A stretch of DNA of 48,426 nt from an uncultured Oscillospiraceae bacterium (GTDB taxonomy: Bacteria > Bacillota > Clostridia > Oscillospirales > Oscillospiraceae): the NCBI GenBank assembly GCA_944385795.1, contig CALWYP010000087.1, forward strand, positions 1 through 48,426. The letters are read 5' to 3'. Position numbers and translations under genes: made by a program. Positions 32,994 through 40,735 of the stretch are shown piece after piece; the stretch's first letter is position 1, and every line of letters starts with the position of its first letter. The notes below the pieces were generated by a model. The model was not told the DNA's origin and made no database searches. It worked only from the letters and a program-made list of their open reading frames with translations.

Positions 32994-34823
32994 ATGAAAA
33001 TTGACGAGCTGCGCGACAAGGCCAACCGCCTGCCGCTGCTGCCGGGCGTGTATATAATGAAGGACGCGCGCGGCGAGGTCATATATGTCGGCAAGGCCAA
33101 GGCGCTGAAGAGGCGCGTGACCAGCTATTTCAGGGGCGAGCACCTGCCCAAGGTCGCGGCCATGGCGGCGAAGGTGGACGACTTCAACGTCATAGTCGTC
33201 AAGACGGAGTTCGAGGCCCTGGTGCTGGAAAACTCGCTCATAAAGCGCTACAAGCCGCGCTATAACATCCTGCTCAAGGACGACAAGGGCTACCCCTTCA
33301 TACGCCTGGACGTAAAGAGCGAATACCCGCGCTTCACGCTCTCGAACAGGACGGCGAAGGACGGCGCGAAGTATTTCGGCCCCTTCGGCGCGAGGGCGCA
33401 GACGAAAGAGATAATAGACACGGTGCTCAAGGCCCTGGGCCTGCCCACCTGCTCCAGGCGCTTCCCGCGCGACATTGGCAAGGAGAGGCCCTGCCTCAAC
33501 TACCACATGGGCGCATGCGCCGGCTGGTGCCGCCCGGGCGGGCCGTCCGAGGAGGACTACCGCTCGGCGATAGGCGAGGCCGAGCTCGTGCTCTCCGGCC
33601 GCACGAAGGAGCTGGCCGCCTCGCTCACGGAGCAGATGCAGTCGGCGAGCGAGGAACTCAGGTTCGAGCAGGCGGCGGCCCTGCGCGACAGGATAAAGGC
33701 CATTGAGGGCCTAGCCAACAGGCAAAGGGTAATCGCCGCCGTATACGCGGACACGGACGCCGTGGGCTTCTTCCGCGGCGCCAAGAGCTGCTTCACCGTG
33801 CTGCACTACGTCAACGGCGACCTTGTGGACAAGGACTTTGAGCTCATGGAAGAGCCGATGGAGCCCGACGGCGAGGCGGTAAGCGGGCTAGTCCGGCAGT
33901 ATTACGCCGCCCGCGGGGCCTGGCCGAAGTTCGTGTTCCTGCCCGAGTGCTGCTCGGGCGAGGACCTGGACGCGCTCGCCGAGCTCTTTTCCCGGGATTC
34001 GGGAAAGAAGGTGCGCGTGGAGATACCGCAGCGCGGCGACCGCAGGCAGCTGCTGGAGACCGCCATGGCCAACGCCCGCGAGGAGAGCGAAAGGGCGGCC
34101 ACGGCCGCGCAGAAGCAGCTCAAGACGCTCGAGTGGCTGCAAAGGACGCTGGGCCTGCCCGCGGCGCCGGAGCGCATAGAGGCCTTCGACCTCTCCAACC
34201 TGGGCGGGGACGGGATAGTCGCCGCGATGACCGTTTTCGTCCACGGCAAGCCGCGCAAGAGCGGCTACAGGAAGTTCAGGATACGCGGCCTGGACGCGCC
34301 GGACGACTATGAGAGTATGCGCCAGGCCGTATCCCGGCGCTTTAACCGCTTCAGGGACGGGGACGAGAAGTTTTCCGAGCTCCCCGACCTGCTGCTCATA
34401 GACGGCGGCGCGGCCCACGCCGCCGCGGCGGCGGGCGTGCTCGCGGAGCTCGGGCTCGATATACCCGTCTTCGGCATGGTGAAGGACGGCAGGCACCGGA
34501 CCCGCGCGCTGGAGGCCCCGGACGGCCGCGAGATAGGCATCTCGGGGAACCCCGCCGTGTTTGCGCTTGTGGGCACGATACAGGAGGAGACGCACCGCTC
34601 GGCCATAGAGTACCAGCGCTCCCTGCGCTCCGCCGCGCTGCGCTCGGGCCTGGAGGATATACCGAACGTCGGCGAGAAGCGGCGCGCTGACCTGCTGCGC
34701 TCCTTCGGCACGGTGAAGGCCGTGAAGGCCGCGGGCTATGAGCAGCTTTGCGCCGTGGTGCCCAAGAACGCCGCGCGCGCGGTATACGGCTATTTCCATC
34801 CGGACGAGGAGGGACAGATATGA
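32994..34823 (+). CDS. uvrC: Excinuclease ABC subunit C
   Basis: 609 residues, the dual-incision nuclease of nucleotide excision repair. The GIY-YIG domain is at the N-terminus (GVYIMKDARGEVIYVGKAKA), then a UVR motif (about 200-235), the RNase-H-like endonuclease region beginning EAFDLSNLGG, and a helix-hairpin-helix end (IPNVGEKRRADLL). The ATG at 32994 follows GGAGG and begins the family-like MKIDELRDKA; an upstream in-frame start would add unrelated Arg-rich sequence. It overlaps rsmD (ATGA). Confidence 0.96.
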   Translation: MKIDELRDKANRLPLLPGVYIMKDARGEVIYVGKAKALKRRVTSYFRGEHLPKVAAMAAKVDDFNVIVVKTEFEALVLENSLIKRYKPRYNILLKDDKGYPFIRLDVKSEYPRFTLSNRTAKDGAKYFGPFGARAQTKEIIDTVLKALGLPTCSRRFPRDIGKERPCLNYHMGACAGWCRPGGPSEEDYRSAIGEAELVLSGRTKELAASLTEQMQSASEELRFEQAAALRDRIKAIEGLANRQRVIAAVYADTDAVGFFRGAKSCFTVLHYVNGDLVDKDFELMEEPMEPDGEAVSGLVRQYYAARGAWPKFVFLPECCSGEDLDALAELFSRDSGKKVRVEIPQRGDRRQLLETAMANAREESERAATAAQKQLKTLEWLQRTLGLPAAPERIEAFDLSNLGGDGIVAAMTVFVHGKPRKSGYRKFRIRGLDAPDDYESMRQAVSRRFNRFRDGDEKFSELPDLLLIDGGAAHAAAAAGVLAELGLDIPVFGMVKDGRHRTRALEAPDGREIGISGNPAVFALVGTIQEETHRSAIEYQRSLRSAALRSGLEDIPNVGEKRRADLLRSFGTVKAVKAAGYEQLCAVVPKNAARAVYGYFHPDEEGQI

Positions 34824-35356
34824 GAGTCATTACAGGCGCCGCCAGGGGCAGGAAGCTGCTGGAGCCGGAAGGCATGGCGGTAAGGCCGACCACGGACATG
34901 GTCAAGGAGGCCATGTTCAACATAATCCAGTTCGATATCGAGGGGCGGCGGGTGCTGGACCTCTTCGCCGGCACCGGCCAGCTGGGCATAGAGGCCCTCT
35001 CCAGAGGCGCCGCCGAGGCCGTGTTCTGCGACGAGAGCCGCCAGGCCGTGAAGCTCGTGCGTGCAAACCTGGAGCGCTGCGGGCTCAAGGGCAGGGTGGA
35101 GCAGACGGACTCCATCGCCTACCTCTCCCGCGCCGGGAAGTTCGACCTTGTCTTCCTCGACCCGCCCTACGACACGAATCTGCTGGAAAAAGCACTTGAA
35201 GCCATCCGAAATGTTGACATATTGAACGATGGTGGTATAATTGTCTGCGAAAGCAGGAGCGATAAGCCCATGCCCGAGCCTGAGGCGCCGTACCGCAAGG
35301 CCCTCTCGCGCAGGTATGGCAAGGTCGCGCTCACAGTATATAAAAAGGAACCCTGA
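34820..35356 (+). CDS. rsmD: 16S rRNA (guanine-966-N2)-methyltransferase
   Basis: 178 residues. The S-adenosylmethionine site VLDLFAGTGQLGIEALSRGA and the catalytic FLDPPYD identify RsmD. The ATG overlaps the uvrC stop (ATGA at 34820-34823), giving the usual start MRVITGAARGR; sequence upstream is antisense-like and not conserved. coaD begins 3 bases after its stop, the usual rsmD-coaD pair. Confidence 0.95.
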   Translation: MRVITGAARGRKLLEPEGMAVRPTTDMVKEAMFNIIQFDIEGRRVLDLFAGTGQLGIEALSRGAAEAVFCDESRQAVKLVRANLERCGLKGRVEQTDSIAYLSRAGKFDLVFLDPPYDTNLLEKALEAIRNVDILNDGGIIVCESRSDKPMPEPEAPYRKALSRRYGKVALTVYKKEP

Positions 35357-35359
35357 ACT

Positions 35360-35857
35360 ATGAAAACTGCAATCTGCCCGGGCAGCTTCGACCCCATGAC
35401 GCTGGGCCACCTCAACATCGTCAGGCGCACCTCGCGCATCTTTGACCGCGTCGTCGTGCTCGTGCTGGTAAACGCCAACAAACGCTCGCCCATGTTTACG
35501 ATCGACGAGCGTGTGGATATGATAAAGCGCATAGTCGCGCCCTTTGAAAACGTCGAGGTCGCAAGCTACGACGGGCTGCTCGCCGAGTTTGCCCGCCGAT
35601 TTGAAAGGCCCGTGATAGTCAAGGGCCTGCGCGCCGGGACCGACTTCGAGAACGAGTTCCAGATGTCCCAGATAAACAAGACGATAAACCCGGAGCTGGA
35701 AACCATGTTCCTCACCTCCAGCGTGAAGTACACCTTCCTGAGCTCGTCCGTTGTGCGCGAGCTGGCCAGCTACGGGTCGGACCTCTCGGAATTCGTACCG
35801 AGGGAGATTGTAGACGAGGTGCTGGCAAAGGCCCGGGGAGGTAGTTACAATGGATAA
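35360..35857 (+). CDS. coaD: Phosphopantetheine adenylyltransferase
   Basis: 165 residues, catalysing the fourth step of coenzyme A synthesis from pantothenate. The nucleotidyltransferase motif GSFDPMTLGHLNI and the SSSVVREL segment are complete. It lies in the conserved rsmD-coaD pair. An AAAGGAACC site precedes the ATG. The next gene overlaps its end by 8 bases. Confidence 0.97.
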   Translation: MKTAICPGSFDPMTLGHLNIVRRTSRIFDRVVVLVLVNANKRSPMFTIDERVDMIKRIVAPFENVEVASYDGLLAEFARRFERPVIVKGLRAGTDFENEFQMSQINKTINPELETMFLTSSVKYTFLSSSVVRELASYGSDLSEFVPREIVDEVLAKARGGSYNG

Positions 35858-36386
35858 CGAGGTAATGCAGCTGATAGACGACCTTTACTCCATGGTCAGC
35901 GAGGCCTGGGGCGTGCCCCTGGGCAACGACAAGTGCATCGTGGAGCGCGACAAGGTCCTGTCCGTCATAGAGGATATCAAGAACCGCATCCCCTCCGAGC
36001 TCGCCGAGGCGAAGAGGCTTGTCTCCGCGCGCGACGAGTTCATCGGCAACGCCAAGCGCGAGGCCGAGAGCATACGCCGCGCCGCCGAGGAGAAGGCCCG
36101 CGCCATGGTCGACGAGCAGGAGGTCGTCCGCGTCGCCCGCGCCAAGGCCGCGGAGATAGAGTCCACCGCCGGCAGCCGCGCCACCGCGCTGCGCCAGGCC
36201 GCCATGGAGTTCATTGACGACGCCCTGCGCCGCGCCGAGGAGAGCGCCTCCGCCGCGCTCGGCGAGCTGCACTCTTCCCGCGCCCGCTTCCGCGGCGCCG
36301 CCGGCGTGAACGAGGACCTGCGCGCCGCCCAGAGCCAGAGGCAGCCCCAGGCCGCCGGCAAAGCCCAGGAAGAGGAAGCCGAGTGA
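35850..36386 (+). CDS. Coiled-coil protein of unknown function downstream of coaD
   Basis: 178 residues with no membrane segment. A short N-terminal region (MDNEVMQLIDDLYSMVSEAW, with KVLSVIEDIKNRIPSEL) precedes a long charged helix (about 50-160) rich in Ala, Glu and Arg, then a Gln/Glu tail. Such proteins are often labelled ATPase or V-ATPase subunit H-like because of the coiled coil alone. A DivIVA- or SepF-type scaffold is possible, but no family signature was seen. GGGGAGG precedes the ATG, which lies within coaD, so expression is coupled. Confidence 0.75.
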   Translation: MDNEVMQLIDDLYSMVSEAWGVPLGNDKCIVERDKVLSVIEDIKNRIPSELAEAKRLVSARDEFIGNAKREAESIRRAAEEKARAMVDEQEVVRVARAKAAEIESTAGSRATALRQAAMEFIDDALRRAEESASAALGELHSSRARFRGAAGVNEDLRAAQSQRQPQAAGKAQEEEAE

Positions 36387-36443
36387 TTTTCCAATTTGCT
36401 TCCTGTTAGCGCTGTCTTTTTTTCACCTCAATATCTTGACGCA

Positions 36444-36478
36444 AAAGCGCCCGCTGTCCACGGCGGGCGCTTTATTTT
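36444..36478 (+). terminator. Terminator of the uvrC-rsmD-coaD operon
   Basis: AAAGCGCCCGC (36444-36454), an 8-base loop and GCGGGCGCTTT (36463-36473), followed by ATTTT. It separates this operon from the dcw cluster. Confidence 0.92.
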
Positions 36479-36552
36479 GTGCTAAGCGGCGGATTTGTCC
36501 GCCTCACGCGCACAAATGGCGAAAATGTTCAGAATTTTATAGAAAAAACCGC

Positions 36553-36581
36553 TTGCAATTTCTCTCCGGGCTAAATATAAT
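36553..36581 (+). promoter_or_regulatory. Sigma-A promoter of the dcw (mraZ) operon
   Basis: TTGCAA (36553-36558), a 17-bp spacer and a perfect TATAAT (36576-36581). The start would be near 36588, with a leader of about 98 bases before mraZ and the MraZ boxes starting about 6 bases downstream. Confidence 0.85.
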
Positions 36582-36593
36582 ATAAGCACCTCG

Positions 36594-36640
36594 GTGGGGC
36601 AAAGTGGTGGAAAGTGTTTAATAGTACCTCCAAGTGGAGG
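36594..36640 (+). promoter_or_regulatory. MraZ-type repeat boxes at the dcw promoter
   Basis: GTG triplets recur every 10 bases: GTGGGGCAAA (36594), GTGGTGGAAA (36604), GTGTTTAATA (36614), GTACCTCCAA (36624, imperfect) and GTGGAGG (36634). This matches the direct repeats with one-helical-turn spacing that MraZ binds in other bacteria (TGGGN repeats in E. coli, AAAGTG boxes in Mollicutes). They lie just after the start site, so MraZ should repress the cluster. Confidence 0.8.
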
Positions 36641-36685
36641 CTGATGCGCGCCGCTTTGCTAATAAATGTAAGGCGGTGAGGCGGC

Positions 36686-37102
36686 ATGACAGGTGAATAT
36701 CAGCACACGCTGGACTCTAAGGGCCGCCTTTTCATCCCCGCCCGGCTCCGCGAGGAGCTGGGGGACACCTTTTACCTCACCGTTTCCGACGAGCGCTGCC
36801 TGAGGGCCTACAGCTCCGGGAGCTGGCAGGCCTTCCTGGACAAGGTGCGCTCGCTGCCGTTTGTGGACCGCAAGAAGATGCGGCCCTTCTTTGCCTGCGC
36901 GGCCAAATGCGAGCTTGACGCCCAGGGCAGGGCGCTGCTGCCCGCGCCGCTGCGCGAGTTCGCGGGGCTCAAGAAGAACGTCGCCGTCGTCGGCTGCGAC
37001 GACCACGCCGAGCTGTGGGACAGCGAGACCTGGACGCCCATACACGCCGATGAGACGACCCCGGAGTACATCGCGTCCATAATGAAGGAGCTAAATTTCT
37101 GA
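36686..37102 (+). CDS. mraZ: Transcriptional regulator MraZ
   Basis: 138 residues with two SpoVT-AbrB-like halves: EYQHTLDSKGRLFIPARLRE at the start and CELDAQGRALLPAPLREF in the second half. MraZ forms a ring that binds repeated boxes upstream of its own gene. AAGGCGGTGAGG precedes the ATG. The last base is shared with the rsmH ATG (TGATG). Confidence 0.96.
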   Translation: MTGEYQHTLDSKGRLFIPARLREELGDTFYLTVSDERCLRAYSSGSWQAFLDKVRSLPFVDRKKMRPFFACAAKCELDAQGRALLPAPLREFAGLKKNVAVVGCDDHAELWDSETWTPIHADETTPEYIASIMKELNF

Positions 37103-38031
37103 TGAGCGGGCATATACCTGTACTGCTTGACGAGTGCATAAAGTATCTGAATATCAGGCCGGACGGCGTCTATGTGGATGGGACGCTGGGCATGGGCGGG
37201 CATTCCGAGGCCATTTTGCAGAGGCTGACGACTGGCCGCCTGATCGCCATTGACCGGGACGCCGAGGCCATACGCCGCGCCAGGGAGCGCCTGGCGCCAT
37301 ACGCGGACAGGCTTACGATAGTCCACGGCAACTTCCGCGACCTGGACGCCATACTCGACGAGCAGGGCGAGCGGCTTGTGGACGGGATGCTTTTCGACCT
37401 GGGCGTGAGCTCGCCCCAGCTCGACGAAGCGGACAGGGGCTTTTCCTACATGTCCGACGCCCCGCTGGACATGCGGATGGATTCGAGCGACAATATCGAC
37501 GCCTGGTTCATAGTGAACCGCTGGCCGCAGGAGAAGATCGAGCGCATACTGCGCGATTACGGGGAAGAGCGCTGCGCCGCGCGCATAGCCGCCAGGATAG
37601 CCGCCGTGCGCGCCGAGCGCGAGATACGGACCACCTTTGAGCTTGTGGAGGTCATCAAGAGCGCCATGCCCGCCGCCGCGCTGCGCGAGAAGCAGCACCC
37701 GGCCAAGCGCAGCTTCCAGGCGATACGCATAGCCGTGAACGACGAGCTGAACGCCGTCCACGCCTTGATGGACTCGGCGCCCGACCGCCTCAAGACGGGC
37801 GGCCGGCTCTGCGTCATAAGTTTCCACTCGCTGGAGGACAGGACAGTCAAGCACGCCATACACGCCCGCGAGGCCGGCTGCACCTGCGCGCGGGAGGCGC
37901 CCGTATGCACCTGCGGCTTCGTCCAGACGCTCAGGAGCGTCACGCGCAAGCCCATAACGGCCGGGGGCGAGGAGCTGGAGCTCAACCCCCGTTCCCGCAG
38001 CGCCAAGCTCCGCGTGGCCGCGCGGGTATGA
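37102..38031 (+). CDS. rsmH: 16S rRNA (cytosine-1402-N4)-methyltransferase
   Basis: 309 residues (formerly MraW). It has GHSEAILQR and LIAIDRDAEAI in the S-adenosylmethionine fold, GMLFDLGVSSPQLDEADRGF, and PAKRSFQAIRIAVNDEL. Standard second gene of the dcw cluster. Coupled to mraZ by TGATG and to ftsL by ATGA. Confidence 0.97.
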   Translation: MSGHIPVLLDECIKYLNIRPDGVYVDGTLGMGGHSEAILQRLTTGRLIAIDRDAEAIRRARERLAPYADRLTIVHGNFRDLDAILDEQGERLVDGMLFDLGVSSPQLDEADRGFSYMSDAPLDMRMDSSDNIDAWFIVNRWPQEKIERILRDYGEERCAARIAARIAAVRAEREIRTTFELVEVIKSAMPAAALREKQHPAKRSFQAIRIAVNDELNAVHALMDSAPDRLKTGGRLCVISFHSLEDRTVKHAIHAREAGCTCAREAPVCTCGFVQTLRSVTRKPITAGGEELELNPRSRSAKLRVAARV

Positions 38032-38309
38032 AGTACGCGTCCGTCCAGGTGAATACCCGCCGGGGAAGGCGCTCCGCCGCCCCGGCGGCGGCCTTTGCGC
38101 TGCTTGCCGCCGCGGCGCTCTGCGTCATGCTGCTCCTAGCCAACGCGCGCGTTACGGCCCTTCGCGCAGAGTGCGAGGAGCTCGCCGGCCGCATAGCGGA
38201 GCTCGAGGACGCCAACGCCCGCCTGAGCATAGAGTACGAGGGGCTTTATTCGCTTGAAGAGGTGGAGGACTACGCGAGGAACGTGCTGGGCATGGCCGCG
38301 CGAAGCTGA
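38028..38309 (+). CDS. ftsL: Cell division protein FtsL-like (septum initiator)
   Basis: 93 residues: a short basic cytoplasmic start, one transmembrane helix (about 20-40, AAFALLAAAALCVMLLLA), then a coiled coil with ELAGRIAELEDANARLSIEY and a conserved EEVEDYARNVLGM end. This is the FtsL/DivIC layout, forming the FtsQLB-type complex with the ftsQ product. The ATG overlaps the rsmH stop. The coordinates exclude an upstream extension inside rsmH. Confidence 0.85.
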   Translation: MKYASVQVNTRRGRRSAAPAAAFALLAAAALCVMLLLANARVTALRAECEELAGRIAELEDANARLSIEYEGLYSLEEVEDYARNVLGMAARS

Positions 38310-38360
38310 AATCCACGCCCGGGTTCGGAATATTTCGCGCCCAAAGCGTAGTATGCTGTT

Positions 38361-38381
38361 ATTGCGGCGTATGGCCGCAAT
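38361..38381 (+). promoter_or_regulatory. Perfect hairpin before the PBP gene
   Basis: ATTGCGGC (38361-38368), a 5-base spacer GTATG, and GCCGCAAT (38374-38381). It lies 8 bases before the GGAGG site of the downstream PBP gene, in the 90-base gap after ftsL. It could be a protein operator, an RNA processing site or a translation control hairpin. Confidence 0.5.
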
Positions 38382-38399
38382 CCAGATGCGGAGGCGCTT

Positions 38400-40715
38400 A
38401 TGGCCCGGAATAAAAACGCTAGGCCGCGCGACGGCGCGCCCAACTCAATGATGCTCCGCCGCACACTGTTCCTGCTTTCGGTGTGCGGCGTTGCCGCCTT
38501 TGCCGTGCTTGCGGCCCGGCTCTACTGGCTGCAAATAGTCCGCCACGACGAGCTGGAGGGCCGGGCCATAGCCCAGCAGGTGCGGGAGACCACGGTCGGC
38601 GCGCCGCGCGGGACCATATACGACCGCAAGGGCGCGGTGCTCGCCATGAGCGCCGGGGTGGACACGGTATACCTGAGCCCGGCGGAGATAGAGCTCTACG
38701 GCGAGGACGCCTCGGCCATTGCCGCCGGGCTTGCGGAGATCCTGGGCCTCGACTACGGCGAGGTCTATGGGAAGACGCAGAATTCCGGCTCCTGGTACGA
38801 GGTGGTCGCGCGCAGGATAGAGCCCGAGCTCGCCGCGCGGGTGCGCGAGTTCAAGGAGGAGGGCAGCTACAACGGCCTCAAGATAGAGGCCGACACCAAG
38901 CGCTATTACCCCAACGGCGCCCTCGCCGCGCATGTCATAGGCTTTACGGGCACGGACAATACCGGCCTTGGCGGCATTGAGGCCAAATACGACAAGGTCC
39001 TGGCCGGGGCGGACGGATATATAATGCGCTCCACCACCGCCGCGGGCACGGATATGCTCTTCACGAGCTGGGAAGATTACTCCGACGCCGTGCCAGGCAG
39101 CGATGTGGAGTTGACTATTGACGCCGGTATACAGTATTATATAGAAAAGCACCTGACCCAGGCCGTCGAGGACTACGACATACAAAACGGCGCGGCGGCC
39201 ATATGTATGGAGGTTGACACGGGTGCTATACTGGCTATGGCTTCGCTGGACAATTTTGACCTGAACGATTACCAGGCGGTGAGCGAGAAGGCGAGGGCGG
39301 AGATAGACGCCGCGCCCGAGTCCGAGAGGGCCGGCCTGCTCGCCGCCGCCCAGCAGCGCCAGTGGCGGAACAAGGCCATTTCCGACACATATGAGCCCGG
39401 CTCCACCTTCAAGATAATCACCCTAGCCATGGCCCTCGAGGAGGGCGCCGTGGACACCGGCTCGCAGTTCTACTGCGGCGGGAGCGTGAGCGTGCCGGGG
39501 CGCAACACCCCGGTCAAGTGCTGGAAGGCCGGGGGGCACGGCGCCCAGGACTTGACGGCCGCCGTGCAGCACAGCTGCAACGTGGCCTTCGTCAACATAG
39601 GCCGCCTCGTCGGCGCGGAACGCTTTTACGACTACGCCGAGGCCTTCGGCTTTTTCGAGCGCGCGGGCGGCGGCGCCCAGCTCACCGGCGTCACGGGCAT
39701 AGACCTGGGCGGGGAGAGCGGCAGCATCTGGTGGAGCGAGGACGTGTTTTGCAACGAGGAGAACCTGAGCCAGCTCGCCGCCGCCAGCTTCGGCCAGACC
39801 TTCAACATAACCCCGATACAGCTCATAACCGCCGTCTCCGCCTGCGTGAACGGCGGGCGGCTGATGCGCCCATACCTGGTGCAGAGCGTCACAAGCCCGT
39901 CCGGGGAGAGGACGGAACGCTCGCCGGAGCTCATTCGCCAGGTCATAAGCGAGCAGACGAGCGCCAAGGTGCGCTCCATACTCGAGCAGGTGGTTGGCGA
40001 CAGCGCCGAGGGCACCGGCCGCAACGCCGCCGTGGCCGGCTACCGCATAGGCGGCAAGACCGGCACATCGACCAAGACGACGCAGGAGATAGCCGGCACA
40101 AAGGAATATATAGTGTCTTTCATAGGCTTCGCCCCCGCGGACGACCCGGAGATAGCCGTGCTGGTGCTGCTGGATAACCCCGGCAGCGGCAGCGGGGTGT
40201 ACGTCTCCGGCGGCCAGATGGCCGCGCCGGTGGTGGGGAAGATAATGGCCGACGTCCTGCCTTACCTGGGCTATGAGCCCGAGTACAGCGACTCCGAGCT
40301 CGCGGCGATCGACCGCCCGGTACCCGGCGTGACGGGTATGGACGTCGCCTCGGCGCGCTCCGGGCTCGCCGAAGCCGGCTTCGGCTGCCGAGTCATCGGC
40401 CAGGGCGGCACGGTCACCGCCCAGCTCCCCTCCGCGGGCAGCGAGATAGCCTCGGGCAGCGAAGTGCTGCTCTACGCCGGTGCTGAGGTGCCGGGGGGCG
40501 GCGAGGTGCCCGACCTGGCCGGCATGAGCTACGGGGAGGCGCGCGCGGCGCTTGAAGCCGCCGGCTTCTTCGCCGCCAGCGGGAACACCGCCGCCGCGGA
40601 CGGGAGGCAGATAGTCTCAGGCCAGAGCGTCGCGCCCGGGGCGGAAGCCCCGCCGGGCACGGTGGTCACGCTGACGCTCTACGACAACGACGAGGCCCTT
40701 CTTGGCATATACTAA
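38400..40715 (+). CDS. Class B penicillin-binding protein with two PASTA domains (FtsI/SpoVD type)
   Basis: 771 residues. An N-terminal membrane helix (about 21-41) is followed by the dimerisation domain with GAPRGTIYDRKG, then the transpeptidase with Ser335 in GSTFK (SxxK), Ser392 in SCN, and Lys553 in KTGTS. Two C-terminal PASTA repeats (about 641-700 and 703-770) should bind uncrosslinked peptidoglycan or beta-lactams. It is the only PBP between ftsL and murE, so it may do septal synthesis (FtsI/PBP2B) and possibly the SpoVD cortex role. GGAGG precedes the ATG. Confidence 0.93.
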   Translation: MARNKNARPRDGAPNSMMLRRTLFLLSVCGVAAFAVLAARLYWLQIVRHDELEGRAIAQQVRETTVGAPRGTIYDRKGAVLAMSAGVDTVYLSPAEIELYGEDASAIAAGLAEILGLDYGEVYGKTQNSGSWYEVVARRIEPELAARVREFKEEGSYNGLKIEADTKRYYPNGALAAHVIGFTGTDNTGLGGIEAKYDKVLAGADGYIMRSTTAAGTDMLFTSWEDYSDAVPGSDVELTIDAGIQYYIEKHLTQAVEDYDIQNGAAAICMEVDTGAILAMASLDNFDLNDYQAVSEKARAEIDAAPESERAGLLAAAQQRQWRNKAISDTYEPGSTFKIITLAMALEEGAVDTGSQFYCGGSVSVPGRNTPVKCWKAGGHGAQDLTAAVQHSCNVAFVNIGRLVGAERFYDYAEAFGFFERAGGGAQLTGVTGIDLGGESGSIWWSEDVFCNEENLSQLAAASFGQTFNITPIQLITAVSACVNGGRLMRPYLVQSVTSPSGERTERSPELIRQVISEQTSAKVRSILEQVVGDSAEGTGRNAAVAGYRIGGKTGTSTKTTQEIAGTKEYIVSFIGFAPADDPEIAVLVLLDNPGSGSGVYVSGGQMAAPVVGKIMADVLPYLGYEPEYSDSELAAIDRPVPGVTGMDVASARSGLAEAGFGCRVIGQGGTVTAQLPSAGSEIASGSEVLLYAGAEVPGGGEVPDLAGMSYGEARAALEAAGFFAASGNTAAADGRQIVSGQSVAPGAEAPPGTVVTLTLYDNDEALLGIY

Positions 40716-40735
40716 GGATATTTGGAGATGTTCTG

